Shown: positions 20,604 to 32,887, counted from the first letter of the stretch. The stretch: 64,000 bases of DNA from Troglohyphantes excavatus (GCA_963932185.1 OZ010674.1:15985592-16049591), one strand, 5' to 3'. The notes: generated by a model not told the origin, from the sequence alone. Translations and numbers: made by a program.

Positions 20604-20750
20604 CTGACTAAAAATAAAAGCGTGGGGCGCTTATTATTGATATTATATTTAAGATTTATTAAGAATTTTTTAACATTTCAAGATGATAAAAGAAGACATT
20701 AAGGTTTTAAATATCATGTGTGAGCGCCCCACGCTTTTATTTTTAGTCAG
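20604..20750. mobile_element. 147-bp foldback MITE with perfect 28-bp inverted ends
   Basis: 20604-20631 and 20723-20750 are exact inverted copies over 28 bp (CTGACTAAAAATAAAAGCGT...). The 91-bp AT-rich middle has no coding capacity. Part of the end (CTAAAAATAAA) is also repeated directly just outside on the left (20590s). No target duplication is obvious, so the superfamily is open. Confidence 0.85.
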
Positions 20751-21109
20751 TTCCAACAAAAGTATATTCAACATATTTCAAAGTAGTTGAAGAGAAAAGA
20801 ATTCAAGGGGCAAGTGGAGGAAAAGGTAATGTTACAAAAGTCAGTTTTAAGAAGTATAGAATGGTTATTGTTTGCATTTTAGTACATTTGATAAAAGCAT
20901 GTGCTTTAAAAAGTTTTTTTTTATATATATATTTTATTTTCTGCTTTTTAGTTATATAAATATGTATATTACCATTGCTTTGTATAATTAAACCTATTTA
21001 AATTATTTCAAGGCTATAGCATATATTTATTCAAACATTAATTCCACTTACTAACATGCTACATAAATTATTTAACAGTTTACCTTTATTTGATCATAAC
21101 GTTAAATTA

Positions 21110-21206
21110 CTACTTTTAACTCCTCCGAAGTTATAACCTATCAGAGTTTAGTAATGTGCTTTACAAAACCAAAATTGTTTAATAGCGGACAGTTCTGTCA
21201 ATAATA
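21110..21206 (+). repeat. 97-bp direct repeat, copy 1
   Basis: Matches 24274-24370 with one mismatch over 97 bases (starts CTACTTTTAACTCCTCCGAA, ends GTCAATAATA). The two copies bracket 3067 bp. A LINE fragment starts exactly at the right edge of this copy. Confidence 0.93.
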
Positions 21207-21376
21207 GAAAGGAGTATGAAATATGCAATGCAGTTGGGTGGAAGGTTTTTCATCATCTTATTGGTGATTCCCTCTTTTCCTGGGGCATTTTTTATTTTGA
21301 GATTGCGAATTGCATCAGTGATTTCTATGGTTTGGACGGTTTCATAGCTAATGTTTGGAGGAATGAGCAGGAACAC
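21207..21376 (-). pseudogene. Non-LTR retrotransposon (LINE) RT fragment
   Basis: On the minus strand the frame reads ITDAIRNLKIKNAPGKEGIT then NKMMKNLP, the fingers region of a Jockey/I-type LINE reverse transcriptase (I..LK..KAPG.DGI.N..LK.LP). It is cut off on one side at ~21376 and on the other at the 97-bp repeat. No further LINE sequence nearby. Confidence 0.75.
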
Positions 21377-21574
21377 TTGTTATTCGAGTTACCAAAAACG
21401 CCCTCCAATCATGTCCGGGGAAGCCCAAGGCTTGCCGCGCATCTTTTAAGCGCGCGGAACGCGTGAGCACTTAAAAGTGCCATCGAAATGCCCCAAACAA
21501 CTGTCCAAAGGATCGCCTGTAAGCACCATGATCGACTTCCCAGATCAACGTAATGTCCGCCATTTTGCGTCAAC

Positions 21575-21705
21575 TGTCCATGGTTCAAATATACGAGGCA
21601 TTCGTTCCCGATATGGATTTCCTTCGAGATATGCACCGAACCGTCGCCAATAGCCCACTGTGCAGCTCTAGTGAGACGTTAATTAACCAAACCAAACCGC
21701 CATTT
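21575..21705 (+). repeat. SINE 3' part
   Basis: ACGAGGCATTCGTTCCCGA through CGTCGCCAATAGCCCACTGT to TTAATTAACCAAACCAAACC: the 3' third of the SINE family in plus orientation. The GC-richer segment just before it (21400-21560) is unrecognised. Confidence 0.8.
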
Positions 21706-21816
21706 TGATTTGGCGCCAAGAAAAAAACGTCATTTTTACCTTGGCGCCAATTTTTGGACTTGGCGACAACGGGGCACCGTACACTAGGAATTTACTATAA
21801 ATTTTTTTAAACACTA

Positions 21817-21899
21817 GGGGGCTCCGCCCCCTGCTCCGCTAACGCTTCACCAACCCCCGGAGGATTGCTACGCAATCCTCTTTAGTTTGCTTCGCAAAC
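21817..21899. other. Three consecutive short hairpins, GC-rich
   Basis: GGGGGCTCCGCCCCC (21817-21831), GAGGATTGC/GCAATCCTC (21860-21880) and GTTTGC/GCAAAC (21885-21899) are three separate stem-loops within 83 bp, each with a 3-base loop. Clustered hairpins like these occur at the ends of rolling-circle or other DNA elements; no element boundary could be set here. Confidence 0.65.
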
Positions 21900-22084
21900 A
21901 ATACCGGCTTCATACACTGTAGACAATGACAATGTGTCCTAACAACAATACTTTTTTTAGTTATATAAATTATTGCTGGCAGTGCCGTCACACAAATTTA
22001 TTTTTGGGATGTTGAGACAAGAAATTTCCCAACTTAACGATCCGAAATTCCGAAAGTGAACAATTCAAAATTCCCAACTTAAAG

Positions 22085-22300
22085 ACGTCGGGTACCAGCT
22101 CTAGTGTTGTTCTCGTTATCTGACCATTGTTAAAAATATGAGACATCGTTCCCGGGGCTTTTCTTCGAGAAAGGCCTCGAACCAAAGCGTCCTTGATGTA
22201 GTAAGTAAATACGTACCAATAACATATCAAGGGCGCTTTGTTCGAACCAACGCCAGTAGTTCAATGTGCAGCTCTAGTGCCACGTTATTTTAACCAGACC
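22085..22300 (+). repeat. SINE-like copy, diverged
   Basis: Contains GTACCAGCTCTAGTGTTGTT, CTCGTTATCTGACCATTG, ATCGTTCCCGGGGCTTTTCT and GTGCAGCTCTAGTGCCACGT in the family order, with an unrelated stretch interrupting the middle. It lies in a longer block (about 22020-22615) that is also homologous to 51348-52010. Confidence 0.7.
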
Positions 22301-22616
22301 ACACTTAACGATTCGAAATTCAAAACGCAACAGTGCTAAAAAATTCCTAGTTCCAACTTATAGACATTTGTCAGGTTTTTTATAGGTAATATTAAACAGT
22401 TCTCTCGAAAGTATTGATTTGTTACACGCATGTTCCAATGCAGTGTTCCGTTTTGAGATCTAATTTAAGTTTCATCTTGATACAAGCTGGGCAATTTCTA
22501 GTCTTCCGTCGCTTTCATTTGCTAATAATATTAATTTTCCTGAGGCATAAATTTTCCCAACAAAGGGATTTTTAAAATTCGAAAACCCCAACTGTTAAGG
22601 TTTCAAGTTTACAGGA

Positions 22617-24273
22617 GGGGGGGGGGGGCATGCTCCCCTCCCACCACATACACAAAAACGTTGCCGCCGTTGTGGTGGGTCTGATAACTGGAAAAGCTCA
22701 ACTGCAGAACTGCTTCAACGCAATTGTTTCTACTCATTGAAAAGCGAAACGTGTAAACAAACAACAGCATAAAACGCGCCAAACAAAAATAAGCCTAATT
22801 CGCCAACTTTTATTTATATAAAGTAAGATTATTGAAAATTGGCGCTAATAATAATTCCCCATTAAAATATATATTAAGCTACGGGATTAAGCTATTGGAT
22901 TTACATACATGTTGGCATTTTGCTCCGAATTATCTTTTAATAATATTTATAGTACTTCACATAAAAAGTTACATCTAATTTATTTTTTAAGATAGAATTT
23001 CAGTATTGATACCATTCAAGAAAGGAAGATTTTACGAATATAACTATATTTTTTTAATGGGAAAAAAGTATATTTTTGAACTACTTAGAGCAGTTTTAAT
23101 TTATCAATTAAAAATTTTACGCGTAAAATTAACGATTATTTCAGACATTTCGTCAATTATTTAAAAATTTATAACTACAAAACAAAATCGAAATCATTTG
23201 TAGCCAATAGTTTAATCTATACCCCTAATTTATTATTTATTTTTTTGTTGAAAATTGGAAGACAAGTATACAAAAATGTATGAATTGTTTTCAAAATTTT
23301 CTAAAATCATGACTTTAACATAAAATAACGTCTAATATACTGATTGTATTGAAAAACAAATATATTCATCTTATTACCCAAACATTTCTTAATAAACTGG
23401 CATAATTTCATAATTTTAAAACATTTACTTTCTGAGATGCAAGCGGAACAATGAGACAAAAAGTCGCAAATTAAAATTTTCTCGAAATATCCGACATTTT
23501 TATCCTTCTTCGCTATTTTTTATACCTATCTTAATTGACCATATCTAATTTAATTGTAAAGATAGGAATATAATCTTTATAACATCAGAAAGAGGAAGTT
23601 TTAGCGAACATTAATATATTTTTTTGAATAAGAGAATATGTAAATTTAAATGACTTATAGCAATTTAGAAATCACGTTTCAGAAATGAGGGTGAAAAAAC
23701 TTCAAAAAGTGGAGCGTGTTTAAATGTTTAAAAAACTTATAAATCCAAAACTAATTCGAATTTTAAAAAATGCTTACTTGGTTTTCCAGTTCAAACCTAT
23801 TTGTACACTCCCTAAAAAAATTGGATCTCTCCACTTAATAGTGTTTCAGAAACTCGACATACAAAATTACTTGTAAGCGAAATTTTATCAACGACGACTT
23901 TAATATTAAATAACTTATAAACTAATAACAGTATTGAAACAAAAATATATTCTTCTTATTTATCAAACATTTCTTAACAAATTCACTTAATTTCGTAATT
24001 TTAGGACTTTTACATTTTGAGATACGATCTGAATAACATTGAAAGAACTGAAAATTCCCCCTAGGTCTTACTTTTTCCCCCTAGGGCTTACTTTTTTTTA
24101 AAATAGAGAGATATTAAAAACTTATTGTCGTTTTCTCAACAAATAAAATTATTTCATCTATATATATCATAAAAATTAAACTAATGCAATAAACATCGCT
24201 ATATGCAAATTAAATGAATAGGTAACTCACTTGTTTGTTGTTACACAAATTATTTTTTTTCCTATAAATCCTT
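22617..24273. repeat. AT-rich block with divergent ~590-bp tandem duplication
   Basis: About 22980-23480 and 23555-24060 align: AAACATTTCTTAAT at 23390 against AAACATTTCTTAAC at 23970, with matching segments before and after. No coding. Just after it is a short direct repeat TTCCCCCTAGG at 24054 and 24075. Confidence 0.5.
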
Positions 24274-24370
24274 CTACTTTTAACTCCTCCGAAGTTATAA
24301 CCTATCAGACTTTAGTAATGTGCTTTACAAAACCAAAATTGTTTAATAGCGGACAGTTCTGTCAATAATA
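24274..24370 (+). repeat. 97-bp direct repeat, copy 2
   Basis: Partner of 21110-21206, one mismatch. Confidence 0.93.
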
Positions 24371-27052
24371 AAATTGAAGAAGAAACTATTACCATAAACA
24401 TCTATCATTTGGTTTAAAAATATTCAAAATGGCGACAGAAAGCTTTTCTGTTGAAGCAAAACCAGATCATTGCGCATAATTTTTCGCGCATTCATCTGAC
24501 GTCATTTTTGTAGATCATGAGTTCGAGTCTGGCTTTCGTCAGATTTGTCGATTTTAAAGAAAAATTCATTATTAATTAGAATTAATTAGTAATTAACAAT
24601 TTTATGGCTAATTATTGTATTGTCACCGGGATTACGTATGTATGCCAAGTTTCAAATTTTTATGACAATTAGAAGTGGGTTTAAATTGAGTTACAAGATT
24701 TGAGGACACATCACACCAGACAGTGTGAGTTAAATAAAAGCATGTAATAATAATAAAAAAGGATAAATTATTTTAATAAAGGATTGTTTTTTTACATCGT
24801 TCAAAAGCGTCGTATTAGATAATAATTCCATAGCTTCATTGGATTCTTAACAAAATATGATCGTTTCCCGCCTAAGTCTATTATTAGTTTATTGTTGAGT
24901 GGGATGACGAAGTTTATGAATAAATCTGTCTAGTCATTTCCTTTCTTAATATTTACGACATAATATATTTACGAATATTTCGATCGACCTTTTCCCGCCA
25001 AATTCACGAGTTTAATAACACTTAGCTAATTAGTGTACAAGTTATGCGTTAAACATTCCTGTTCCCATAGGCACCAGCTGGAAAATGTACCATTCAGCGA
25101 TTCCTTCCGAAGTTCAGAAATAAACATATATCTCATAAATCAGTGGATGAAATTATGGGACTATGGTTTTATTTTGCAGCAGAGACAAAACAATGTTTAC
25201 GAAAACACATTGAATCGTTTTGCTGTCATGAGCTACTTAATTTATTCTTTCATTCTTTTATTTCCAGTACTCATAGTAAAAATTAGGAAAAATCATTTAA
25301 TTGGATTTTTCTTTTCTTAGATGGAATTCTGCTATTGCAAACATTTTCCCAACAAAATTTTAAGAAAATCGAAGCATTATTAAAAAAGTTAGTAAATTGG
25401 TGCGAAAATACGTTTTTTTAATTATTTTTGCGAACTAATCTGATATTTTTATAAAATTTCGGTCCCAATTCCTTCAAATTTGGCAAAGATGCTTCTTACT
25501 ACAGAAGAAGTCTGTTTTAAATTAAAAGTAAACCGAACTGTAATACAATAAGGAGTTCTGAGAATTCATGTAACTACATTTCACACTTGCATCTGCTATT
25601 TTTCCGTCTTCCCGAACCACCTCATTTCCATTTGTGCTGATACAATGCATGAACGAACGAGATCCAGTAGCCATGTGGCAACAGAAATTGTTTAAACTTT
25701 GAGATATGTCGTTTTGGGACACAATGAAGAACATGCGCCAGAATGATATTGCGAGTGAAGTTGCAACACCATAGCAGCAGATGCAATAAACTCAACAACT
25801 GTTTAAATTCCGAAAACAACGATATAAAAAATTTTTAAGAACAAATACGAACATGAAAGTTGATTCTTATAATGTGCCGTTTCAAAATAAAAAAAAATTA
25901 AATTAAACCGAACCATCGTATGGCCAGTTCGCCCCTCCAAATATGCCAGTTCACAATAACGACACCAAAAAAATTATACTTCTTTAAAGAAGTATGAAAA
26001 ATAATTCATTTTAGGTTGAAATGCATAATAATTAAGGCAAAGAAGGAAGTATAAAAATGGGAAACTATATGCACAAAATGTTATTTTTTTTATGTGCTTC
26101 CCTCATAAGATTGTTTTGGCACAAAAAAGTATACATTCTCAAACAATGCCTGATGGGTATTTTTTTTTAGGTCAGCAAAAAGAAAACATTTTTATTGAAA
26201 AAAAGTTCTATGGACCACTTCGGACTTTTTATCGACTCTCGAATGACCAATGATCCTCTGATCACGTTTGGGAACCACTATTCTATACATAATGGATGGT
26301 AGGCCAGTTATCCCCTCTCAATGATAACTTCTGGAATTATGGGGCTTTGAAAAATCCAAATTTTTAGATCACCTAAGTTTCTATCGATGTACCAATACCG
26401 ATTTTAATGACATATTCAGTCAAAACACCCTGAAAAAAATCCTCCCTAAAAATTCTGATGGCGCAGACAACTTTGCTTTTGTTTGTTTAGTCGTTAGGCT
26501 TGCAATTATGGGAAAGTTTGTTTATAATATTTGTTTTTTCCAAATAAATAATATTTTTATTCTATATATGAATAAATTTAAATACAGAAATACTTATTTT
26601 ATATTTGTATATAATTAGAATTACAACAAAATACGGAAAAATACTTTTACTTCAACACAAAAATACTTTATAAACGATTAATACGATTTATCTTAGAGTA
26701 TGTTGTAAATATTTCTATATTGAGGTATTATTTAAAGACTAAAATTTAAAATTATAGTACAGGAGCTAAAGCTCCATGCTAACCCTACGGAACTTCTTTG
26801 ACGTCCCGAAACTTTCTCCATGTTCCGTTGGAACAGCGGTCTTCTTCTTCTCGGCGTGATGCCAATTTTTTATAAATCAAATCTATACAATTTTGTTTCA
26901 TATTTTTTTTTTCATAAATTGAACATAACTTTGCAAAAGTTTGTAATTTGATTTTTGTTAGGTATGAAAAATAACTAATTAACTTAAAAGTGTTCACTAA
27001 CAGTTTAATTGTCAAATTTTAAAATTTTCTTACTCAGAACATGGCTTGTAAG
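24371..27052. other. AT-rich DNA without a recognised gene
   Basis: A hAT-like right end (GTTTGGGAACCACTA) sits at about 26267-26281 without a found partner. A minus-strand open frame around 25540-25800 has seven cysteines and mixed composition (MATGSRSFMHC, GNEVVREDGKIADASVKC) and could be a coding fragment, but I do not recognise it. Confidence 0.4.
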
Positions 27053-27240
27053 TACAGCTGCGGAAAAAAAAAACGAACCACCAATGATTATTTCGTTAAT
27101 TTTTATAGTAAAGCTAAACTTAATATACCATTTTGTATGGAATAATGTCTACTATACATTGATATACAAAAAATTTGCATAGGGGACTATCTTCATATTA
27201 AAATCCGCACCAACTTTAAAATTTCCAATAGCAACACCCA
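27053..27240 (+). repeat. Tc1/mariner-like terminal region, copy 2
   Basis: A TA then CAGCTGCGGAAAAAAAAAAC; the first ~105 bases are the inverted match of 5564-5667, and the following ATATTAAAATCCGCACCAAC...AATAGCAACACCCA matches 38895-38935. Right end not resolved. Confidence 0.6.
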
Positions 27241-27769
27241 ATTTTGATTCAATATTTAGAATATACGACAAAATTCATCGCTGAAAATCAATTTTCAAGT
27301 CATTTGGTTAAGTAGTTTTTTAATTATGAATTTCGAAAATTTAGAACTCGTAATGTTAAATGAATTTCTTAAACTTTTAATCATATCTTTCGAAATAATA
27401 ATTTTATTAAGCTTAAATTTTTATCCGTGTTACTTCTAAACGACCCAAATAAAATACACTAAATTTCATTACTTATATGTATATATTTTAATTTTATTTA
27501 AATTAGGATATTAATATTCATAAAATTTATGAATAGGAACCATGCTATATTTTTATAGTAATGGATTCAGAAAAACGCTTTATATCCATATCTAAAATTT
27601 CGTGATTTTCCTCTTTGTAGTTTTTTTGCTATATTAAAGTGTGTAAAAAATGATCATTTCAGCGGTCATACACAAATTTAAAATTAGCAGAACTTAACAG
27701 AAATCTTCACTAATTTTGAGAATAAAAAGCGCTGTGATCGCGTTGGCATAAAATTCTAAATTCTTATAT

Positions 27770-28015
27770 AAAGGCGAGGGGTGTACGGGAGTGGTGCACG
27801 TTAAATATGATCCAAGTCCAATATCCTATCGCCTACTGAAGTTGCGTTGGGTGTCAATTCATACGTTGTTCTCGTCATCTGACCATGGTAAAAAAATATG
27901 AACTTGGTTAATTAACGTTGCACTAGACCTGCACAGTGGGCTGTTGACGACGGTTCGGGGCCTATCTCGAAGTAAAGATCCGAGAACGATGCCTCATATT
28001 TTTGACCATTGAAAA
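27770..28015. repeat. Two SINE pieces in inverted arrangement
   Basis: 27770-27900 is SINE body in plus orientation (GGTGCACG, CTACTGAAGTTGCGTTGGGT, CATCTGACCATGG); 27905-28015 is the 3' part in minus orientation (TTGGTTAATTAACGTTGCAC...TCTCGAAG..AAGATCCGAGAAC). They face each other tail to tail. Confidence 0.75.
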
Positions 28016-29765
28016 ATTGAGAATCATTGATTTAAGTTGATAATACTACATGTAAATATTTAAAGAATGTGAATATCTTAGTTCATTATACTTAAACTTT
28101 TTTATATAATAATTATGTCCGTTGTCCCATGTCTTTTAAAGAAAACCACACCACTATATAAGCCGCCACTACATTTTGTAAATAAAAAAATAGGTAGTAA
28201 TTAATAAATGTATTATGGATAATTCTTAACTATTTTAAATAAATGCATTAAAAATAACTAGAGATGTATTTTTTTAGAGGAAGGGCTTTTTTAGAGGAAG
28301 TTAACAATATAATTCGTGAAAGTGAAAATCAGATTCCTAGAGTGAAAATCAAATTTTGAATGAAAAGGACAACAAAACGATTCATCCTTAACAACCGCTA
28401 CATAATAACAAGGTTTCTCTCTACTAAGGTTTGCTATACTATTATAAGGTTTACTTAAATTAACTGGTGGAGTAAAGTAACCCCGAATGTTGGACTGGAA
28501 TGAGGTTAGTGAACCAAAAGATTTGTAACCTGAACTAGAAGAAGAAAATAGATTTTATACTTTTAAATTATTTCATAACTGAATTGGGCCCTAACCTTAT
28601 ACAGGGTACACGTGGTTATGTAAAAAATACAACTTTTTCCACTGGAAGAAAACCCGTGTTATACCAACACCGGTGTGTTGGTAATACCTACAAAACACTT
28701 TTAGCTGTAACGTTCCCTTAAAGAAAGAGAGGGGAAAAAAGGCCAACTGTTGGACAGCAGAATTTCTAATCCTCACGTGAAAAATATATTAATGACTTCT
28801 TTCGCTGAATGCCCTGCCTTTTTTCAAATATGAAACTTTTTTTTAAGAGGTGGAGTAAAGTTACCCTGCAAGGTGTAAAGTAACCCCCTTGACGTAAACG
28901 TGAAAAACAGAGTTTAAAACACAATCAGTGTCACTGACTAATTGAAAAGCCGAATTGAATTACAGCGGCAATTGAAATTACAAATTTTCCAATATTTCAC
29001 ATAGCCGGATTGGACACACCATATGTGATTATATTATTAAACTTTTTTCTTAAAGATGCAAAAATTGTGTGCACATTAAAGTGGTCTAAATGCTGTTTAA
29101 GAAACTTCAATGCTTTCTTTATTAAATACAAAAAACCTTATGTGCATATTTTTTTTAAAGGATTTTTAAAAGCATTAAAATAATTTTGGACCACCCTGCA
29201 TAACTTAAGACAAGCACAATATTACGGAAAATGAGGAATTACATAACCTCAATTGAAACTGAGTTTGTAATATAACATTTGCAATATTTCATTTAATTAC
29301 AGAATTTAAAAAAATAAATTATATGAATTTTAAAAGTAAATCATTGGTATATGTATTTTAAAGATATATTCTAAAATTTAAAATTTTTCTTACAATATTA
29401 ATTTTATCATTTGCCTATATAATTTCAGAACATCTTAAGAATACAAATGATGAAATGTGTCGTCATCAAAAATACTGTATACAATCACATTGAAGTAGTA
29501 ACATATCTGTAAGAATAATACATACTGCATCATATTATTTGAACAATTTATATGCTAGCCTTATCTGATCTCTGATCAGATACGAGATCTAGATACAATA
29601 GTTATAATTTTTTATCATAAATGCTATCGCTGCTGCGTGCGATTGACATTTAAAATAAAGCAGTTAAAAAAATGCCAGTAAATTAATAATATAGTTATTA
29701 GGTCAAAATGTCAAGTTTCAATTGAATTGTGAGAAAAAGAACAGTTCAAGTCCAATGTCCCATTG
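28016..29765. other. AT-rich DNA without a recognised gene
   Basis: GTAAAGTAACCCC-like motifs recur at about 28472, 28857 and 28880, and a small hairpin (TACCAACAC/GTGTTGGTA, 28662-28683) lies between them. Possibly remains of one DNA element, unresolved. Confidence 0.35.
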
Positions 29766-30953
29766 GTCTAGTGCAGGGGTCGGCAACCTGCGGCTCGCGA
29801 GCCGCATGCGGCTCTTTTGATGTAAAGTTGCGGCTCTCCAGTTCCACATGAAAAAATTAATAATTTATTATCAAAACCCTTAAAAAATAAGAAAATATAT
29901 TTTTAAGTACCTAATTTCTCAATAGCTTCTATTTTCATAATCGATAATTACAAATCACCACAATTAGTTTCATTGTGGTATCGGTAGATACCACAATGAA
30001 ACTAAATGAACTAAATCTAAAACTGCAAGGAAAGGGCAACCTAGCCTAGGCCTTTCTTGAAGAATTAGTTTGTTTCGAAAATAAATTACTTCTTTTTGTT
30101 GAAGACATGGATAGCGGTAAATTACTTCATTTTAAAAATCTGAAGCAATATCGCGATGAGAACAATGAAACTATTGACACGAATTACTTCAGCATAGCTT
30201 TAAAAACATGAAGGTTGGATTCGCCGAGAGATTCGAGACATTCAAAACAAACAAAAGTACTCTAGCGTTCATAGTAAATCTTCTCAAGACAAATACAAAT
30301 GAGATCAACATTGAGCCATTTGGAATTGATGCTGGATTGCTCCAAATGTAATTGCTAGATTTGAAAACCAAAGACTTGTGGAGTGGCAAGTTCACAGACT
30401 CAAGAGCAAGTTGGAAGAGTTGAAGGTCCAGAAATGCATGAACATCACGCAACACAATGGACAGTTCTAAAAGAAATTCCGCGAGTTGAGGCCCTCATAT
30501 TCGGCGCATGGAATAGTCTTCCAGAATGCTACAGTGAGGTGAAGAAGTTGGCATATGGAGTGCTGATGATCTTCGGGTCGACATATTCGTGCGAGCAAGC
30601 GTTCTCTTGCATGAATATAATAAAAAGTACAGTTAGAAGTCAACTAAACAAATAAAAATCTAGAGTCGTGCTTGAAACTTAAAACAAGTTATAAGCCAGA
30701 TTTAATCAAACTTTCAAAAGGCATACGAAGCCAATGCTCCCATTGATGTAACTATCTATATTTATGTTTTTATATGAATAAATATTTTTCCGTATTTAAA
30801 GCCGTTTATTTTAAATCAAAAATCAAATATACATAAGCAAATACTATAATATGGAAATGAAAATTTTTAGTGGCTCTTTAAAAATTGGGAAATTTTGTAA
30901 ATTGTAACTTTTGGCTCTTCCGTTTCAATAGGTTGCCGACCCCTGGTCTAGTG
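29766..30953 (+). mobile_element. hAT transposon, complete ends, 8-bp TSD, dead transposase
   Basis: GTCTAGTG flanks the element at 29766-29773 and 30946-30953. The 1172-bp element (29774-30945) begins CAGGGGTCGGCAACCT and ends AGGTTGCCGACCCCTG, a well-known hAT end type, with CGGCTC/GGCTCT subterminal motifs. It encloses a broken transposase C-terminal half. Confidence 0.92.
30050..30720 (+). pseudogene. hAT transposase C-terminal half (GTF2IRD2/Charlie-like), broken
   Basis: Pieces in several frames: MKVGFAERFETFKTNKSTLA (from 30208), then SKLEELEVQKC-like text, then in the frame ending at 30655 SEVKKLAYGVLMIFGSTYSC and EQAFSCMNIIKSTVRSQLNK, the hAT dimerisation region with its FGSTY.CE..FS..K..K...RS.L signature. 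Several stops and frameshifts separate them. The N-terminal BED finger and first catalytic Asp region are missing, so the copy is internally deleted as well as mutated. Confidence 0.8.
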
Positions 30954-32456
30954 CTATTCTTTGTCTTCTCACCAATTCAAATATTTTTACAGTTACTGAA
31001 GTCCTATATTTCAAAAATAATCTGTATGATTGAACAATAAATATCTAAAAACGGAAAACACCAATGCAGTGCAATAAAAGTTCAATTATCTAGAAATCTC
31101 ATTTAACGATACCTGTTTAATATCTGATATTCAAATTTCCTAAAAATCCCAAAATAAAATTTGAATTTTCTTTTTTTTTATGTAAACTTTTTTTTATGTT
31201 ATGTATGTTTTTTATGTATGTATGATAGGGTTTGACTATTTGTATAAAATGCAATACAATTTTTGATTATTCCGTTTTCTATAAACTGAAAATTTCAAGT
31301 ATGAGGGTAATTAATATTTTTATTTCATATTTGGTGGGCAGTCTTATGCTACTTTCTTCTTTTTGAAATAGTAATTACTTTAAATATAATCATTTAAAAA
31401 TGTTTTGTAGCATGAAATGTAATAATAAGAAATACTACCTAAATACAAGTTACTTACAAGATTAAAAAAATATCTTAATGAAAATTAAATTATTTTGCTA
31501 ACTAAAATCTAGTTTTTAATTAGCAAAATTATTTTTTTTCATTGCTATTTAATTAAAAATAACATTTATTGAAAAAATTTTCTTCGTAGCTTAAAATAAT
31601 GCTTCTATGAATGTAAAACTATCCTAAAGTATATTCAGATGAAATAATAAAGTAATGTGCATTGAGAACTTTTTTTTAAATATTGTAACTTTTAATTATG
31701 AAGTATTCTTTTAAAATTTTATTTTATGTCACAAAACTTTTTTTAAATACTTATATTTAAAGTAATTACTGTTTTAAAAAGAAGTTCAAAAAGAAGAGTT
31801 TTACTGTCCACCAAATTTGAAATAAAAATTTAAAGTTTTATCAAGAGACGATCTGAAAATCATGGAAAAAAGCCGTCATGTAATCTTCACAAGTTTTATA
31901 CGCCCCTTAAAAGTATGAAATAAGTCGCGTTAAAGAATTTGGTAGATTTACTTTTTTGGAATTTCCTTTATAGATTAATTTTTATAAGTCAAATCAATAT
32001 GTGTTTATTTTGTTGTATTATATTTTCTAGTCTTAATGAGAATAACCATATAGGATTGTTTTAAATCAATATTGCTTTATTGTATTTACTTTATACAAGA
32101 TATGAATTTAAAACACGTACACACTTTTTCTGTACATAACTATAAATTTTTCAGTTGCTTGTAACATATTAAAAGCAAACTCTTATCATATCACTTCATT
32201 ATTTTTTATTTTCGGTCAATAGTTAATATCTGAGTATTCATTAAAAAAACACACACACAAGTTTAATCTTCATGCAGGTCGTTCTTAAAATTAATTTTAA
32301 AGTATTCTGTGAGAATTTCGAGCTCCAAATTTCAGGCTTACCCTACTCGTCCCAAAATGCACTTAATAAATAATTCAATCCTGTTACTTCCATTAACATC
32401 AAATTATAATATTTTTTTAATTAAAATCCCGTCACAAACGATTCACCCAACGCTTT
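30954..32456. other. AT-rich DNA; 3' side of the granulin-like gene
   Basis: No gene seen. On the minus strand AATAAA signals occur (for example near 32206 and 32063) that could end the granulin-like transcript. An inverted pair AATTATTTTGCTAACTAAAA / TTAATTAGCAAAATTATT lies near 31488-31535. Confidence 0.4.
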
Positions 32457-32887
32457 TCACACTTTGGTCACCACATAGACAGCGAACCAAATCGCGAGCA
32501 GGGTCACCAATGTGGTGGGCGACAGCATCGCAGCCGCATTGAAGCACGTCATGTAGGATATGCCACACCGCTGGCTGTTTTTACAGCACCAGCTTCCGCA
32601 GCACTTCGTACCAAACGCGCAGCATCCTGTCGAGCAGCATTTGGCACTAAATTCGCAGCATCTGTTGCCCGTGCAGCAGGTCGCAAACTGGATGGGACAG
32701 CACCCCATGATCCCGGTGTTGCAACAGGTTCCTTGCGGACAAGTGAAGAGTGTGCAGTCACCGATTCCATTCTGGACTGTGACGTTGTTGGGGGTGGATA
32801 GGAGAACAGCGCGGGATGGTAGTTTGGCTTCTAGGTCTTCAGGGTCACAGCATGCTGGTTTACCGTCGACTGTACAGCAGGTTTTAC
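32457..32887 (-). CDS. Granulin-like cysteine-rich protein, last coding exon
   Basis: On the minus strand an acceptor TTTTCTTCCAG precedes this exon, which encodes 142 residues to a TGA at 32457-32459. It holds two cysteine blocks: KTCCTVDGKPACCD (second half of a block begun in the previous exon) and CTLFTCPQGTCC followed by eight more CC pairs or single Cys, the C-C-CC-CC-CC spacing of granulin/epithelin modules but with shorter gaps and no canonical HCCP. The end is a ~20-residue hydrophobic segment (TTLVTLLAIWFAVYVVTKV) after a small-residue stretch, which fits a GPI-anchor signal or a C-terminal membrane helix. Likely extracellular, disulfide-rich. Exact family assignment is open; other small disulfide-rich secreted families are possible. 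Confidence 0.7.

Noticed and set aside
26267..26281. hAT-like right end GTTTGGGAACCACTA as a full element
   Set aside because: No left end or 8-bp target duplication could be found in the preceding kilobases, so it is only mentioned as a fragment.
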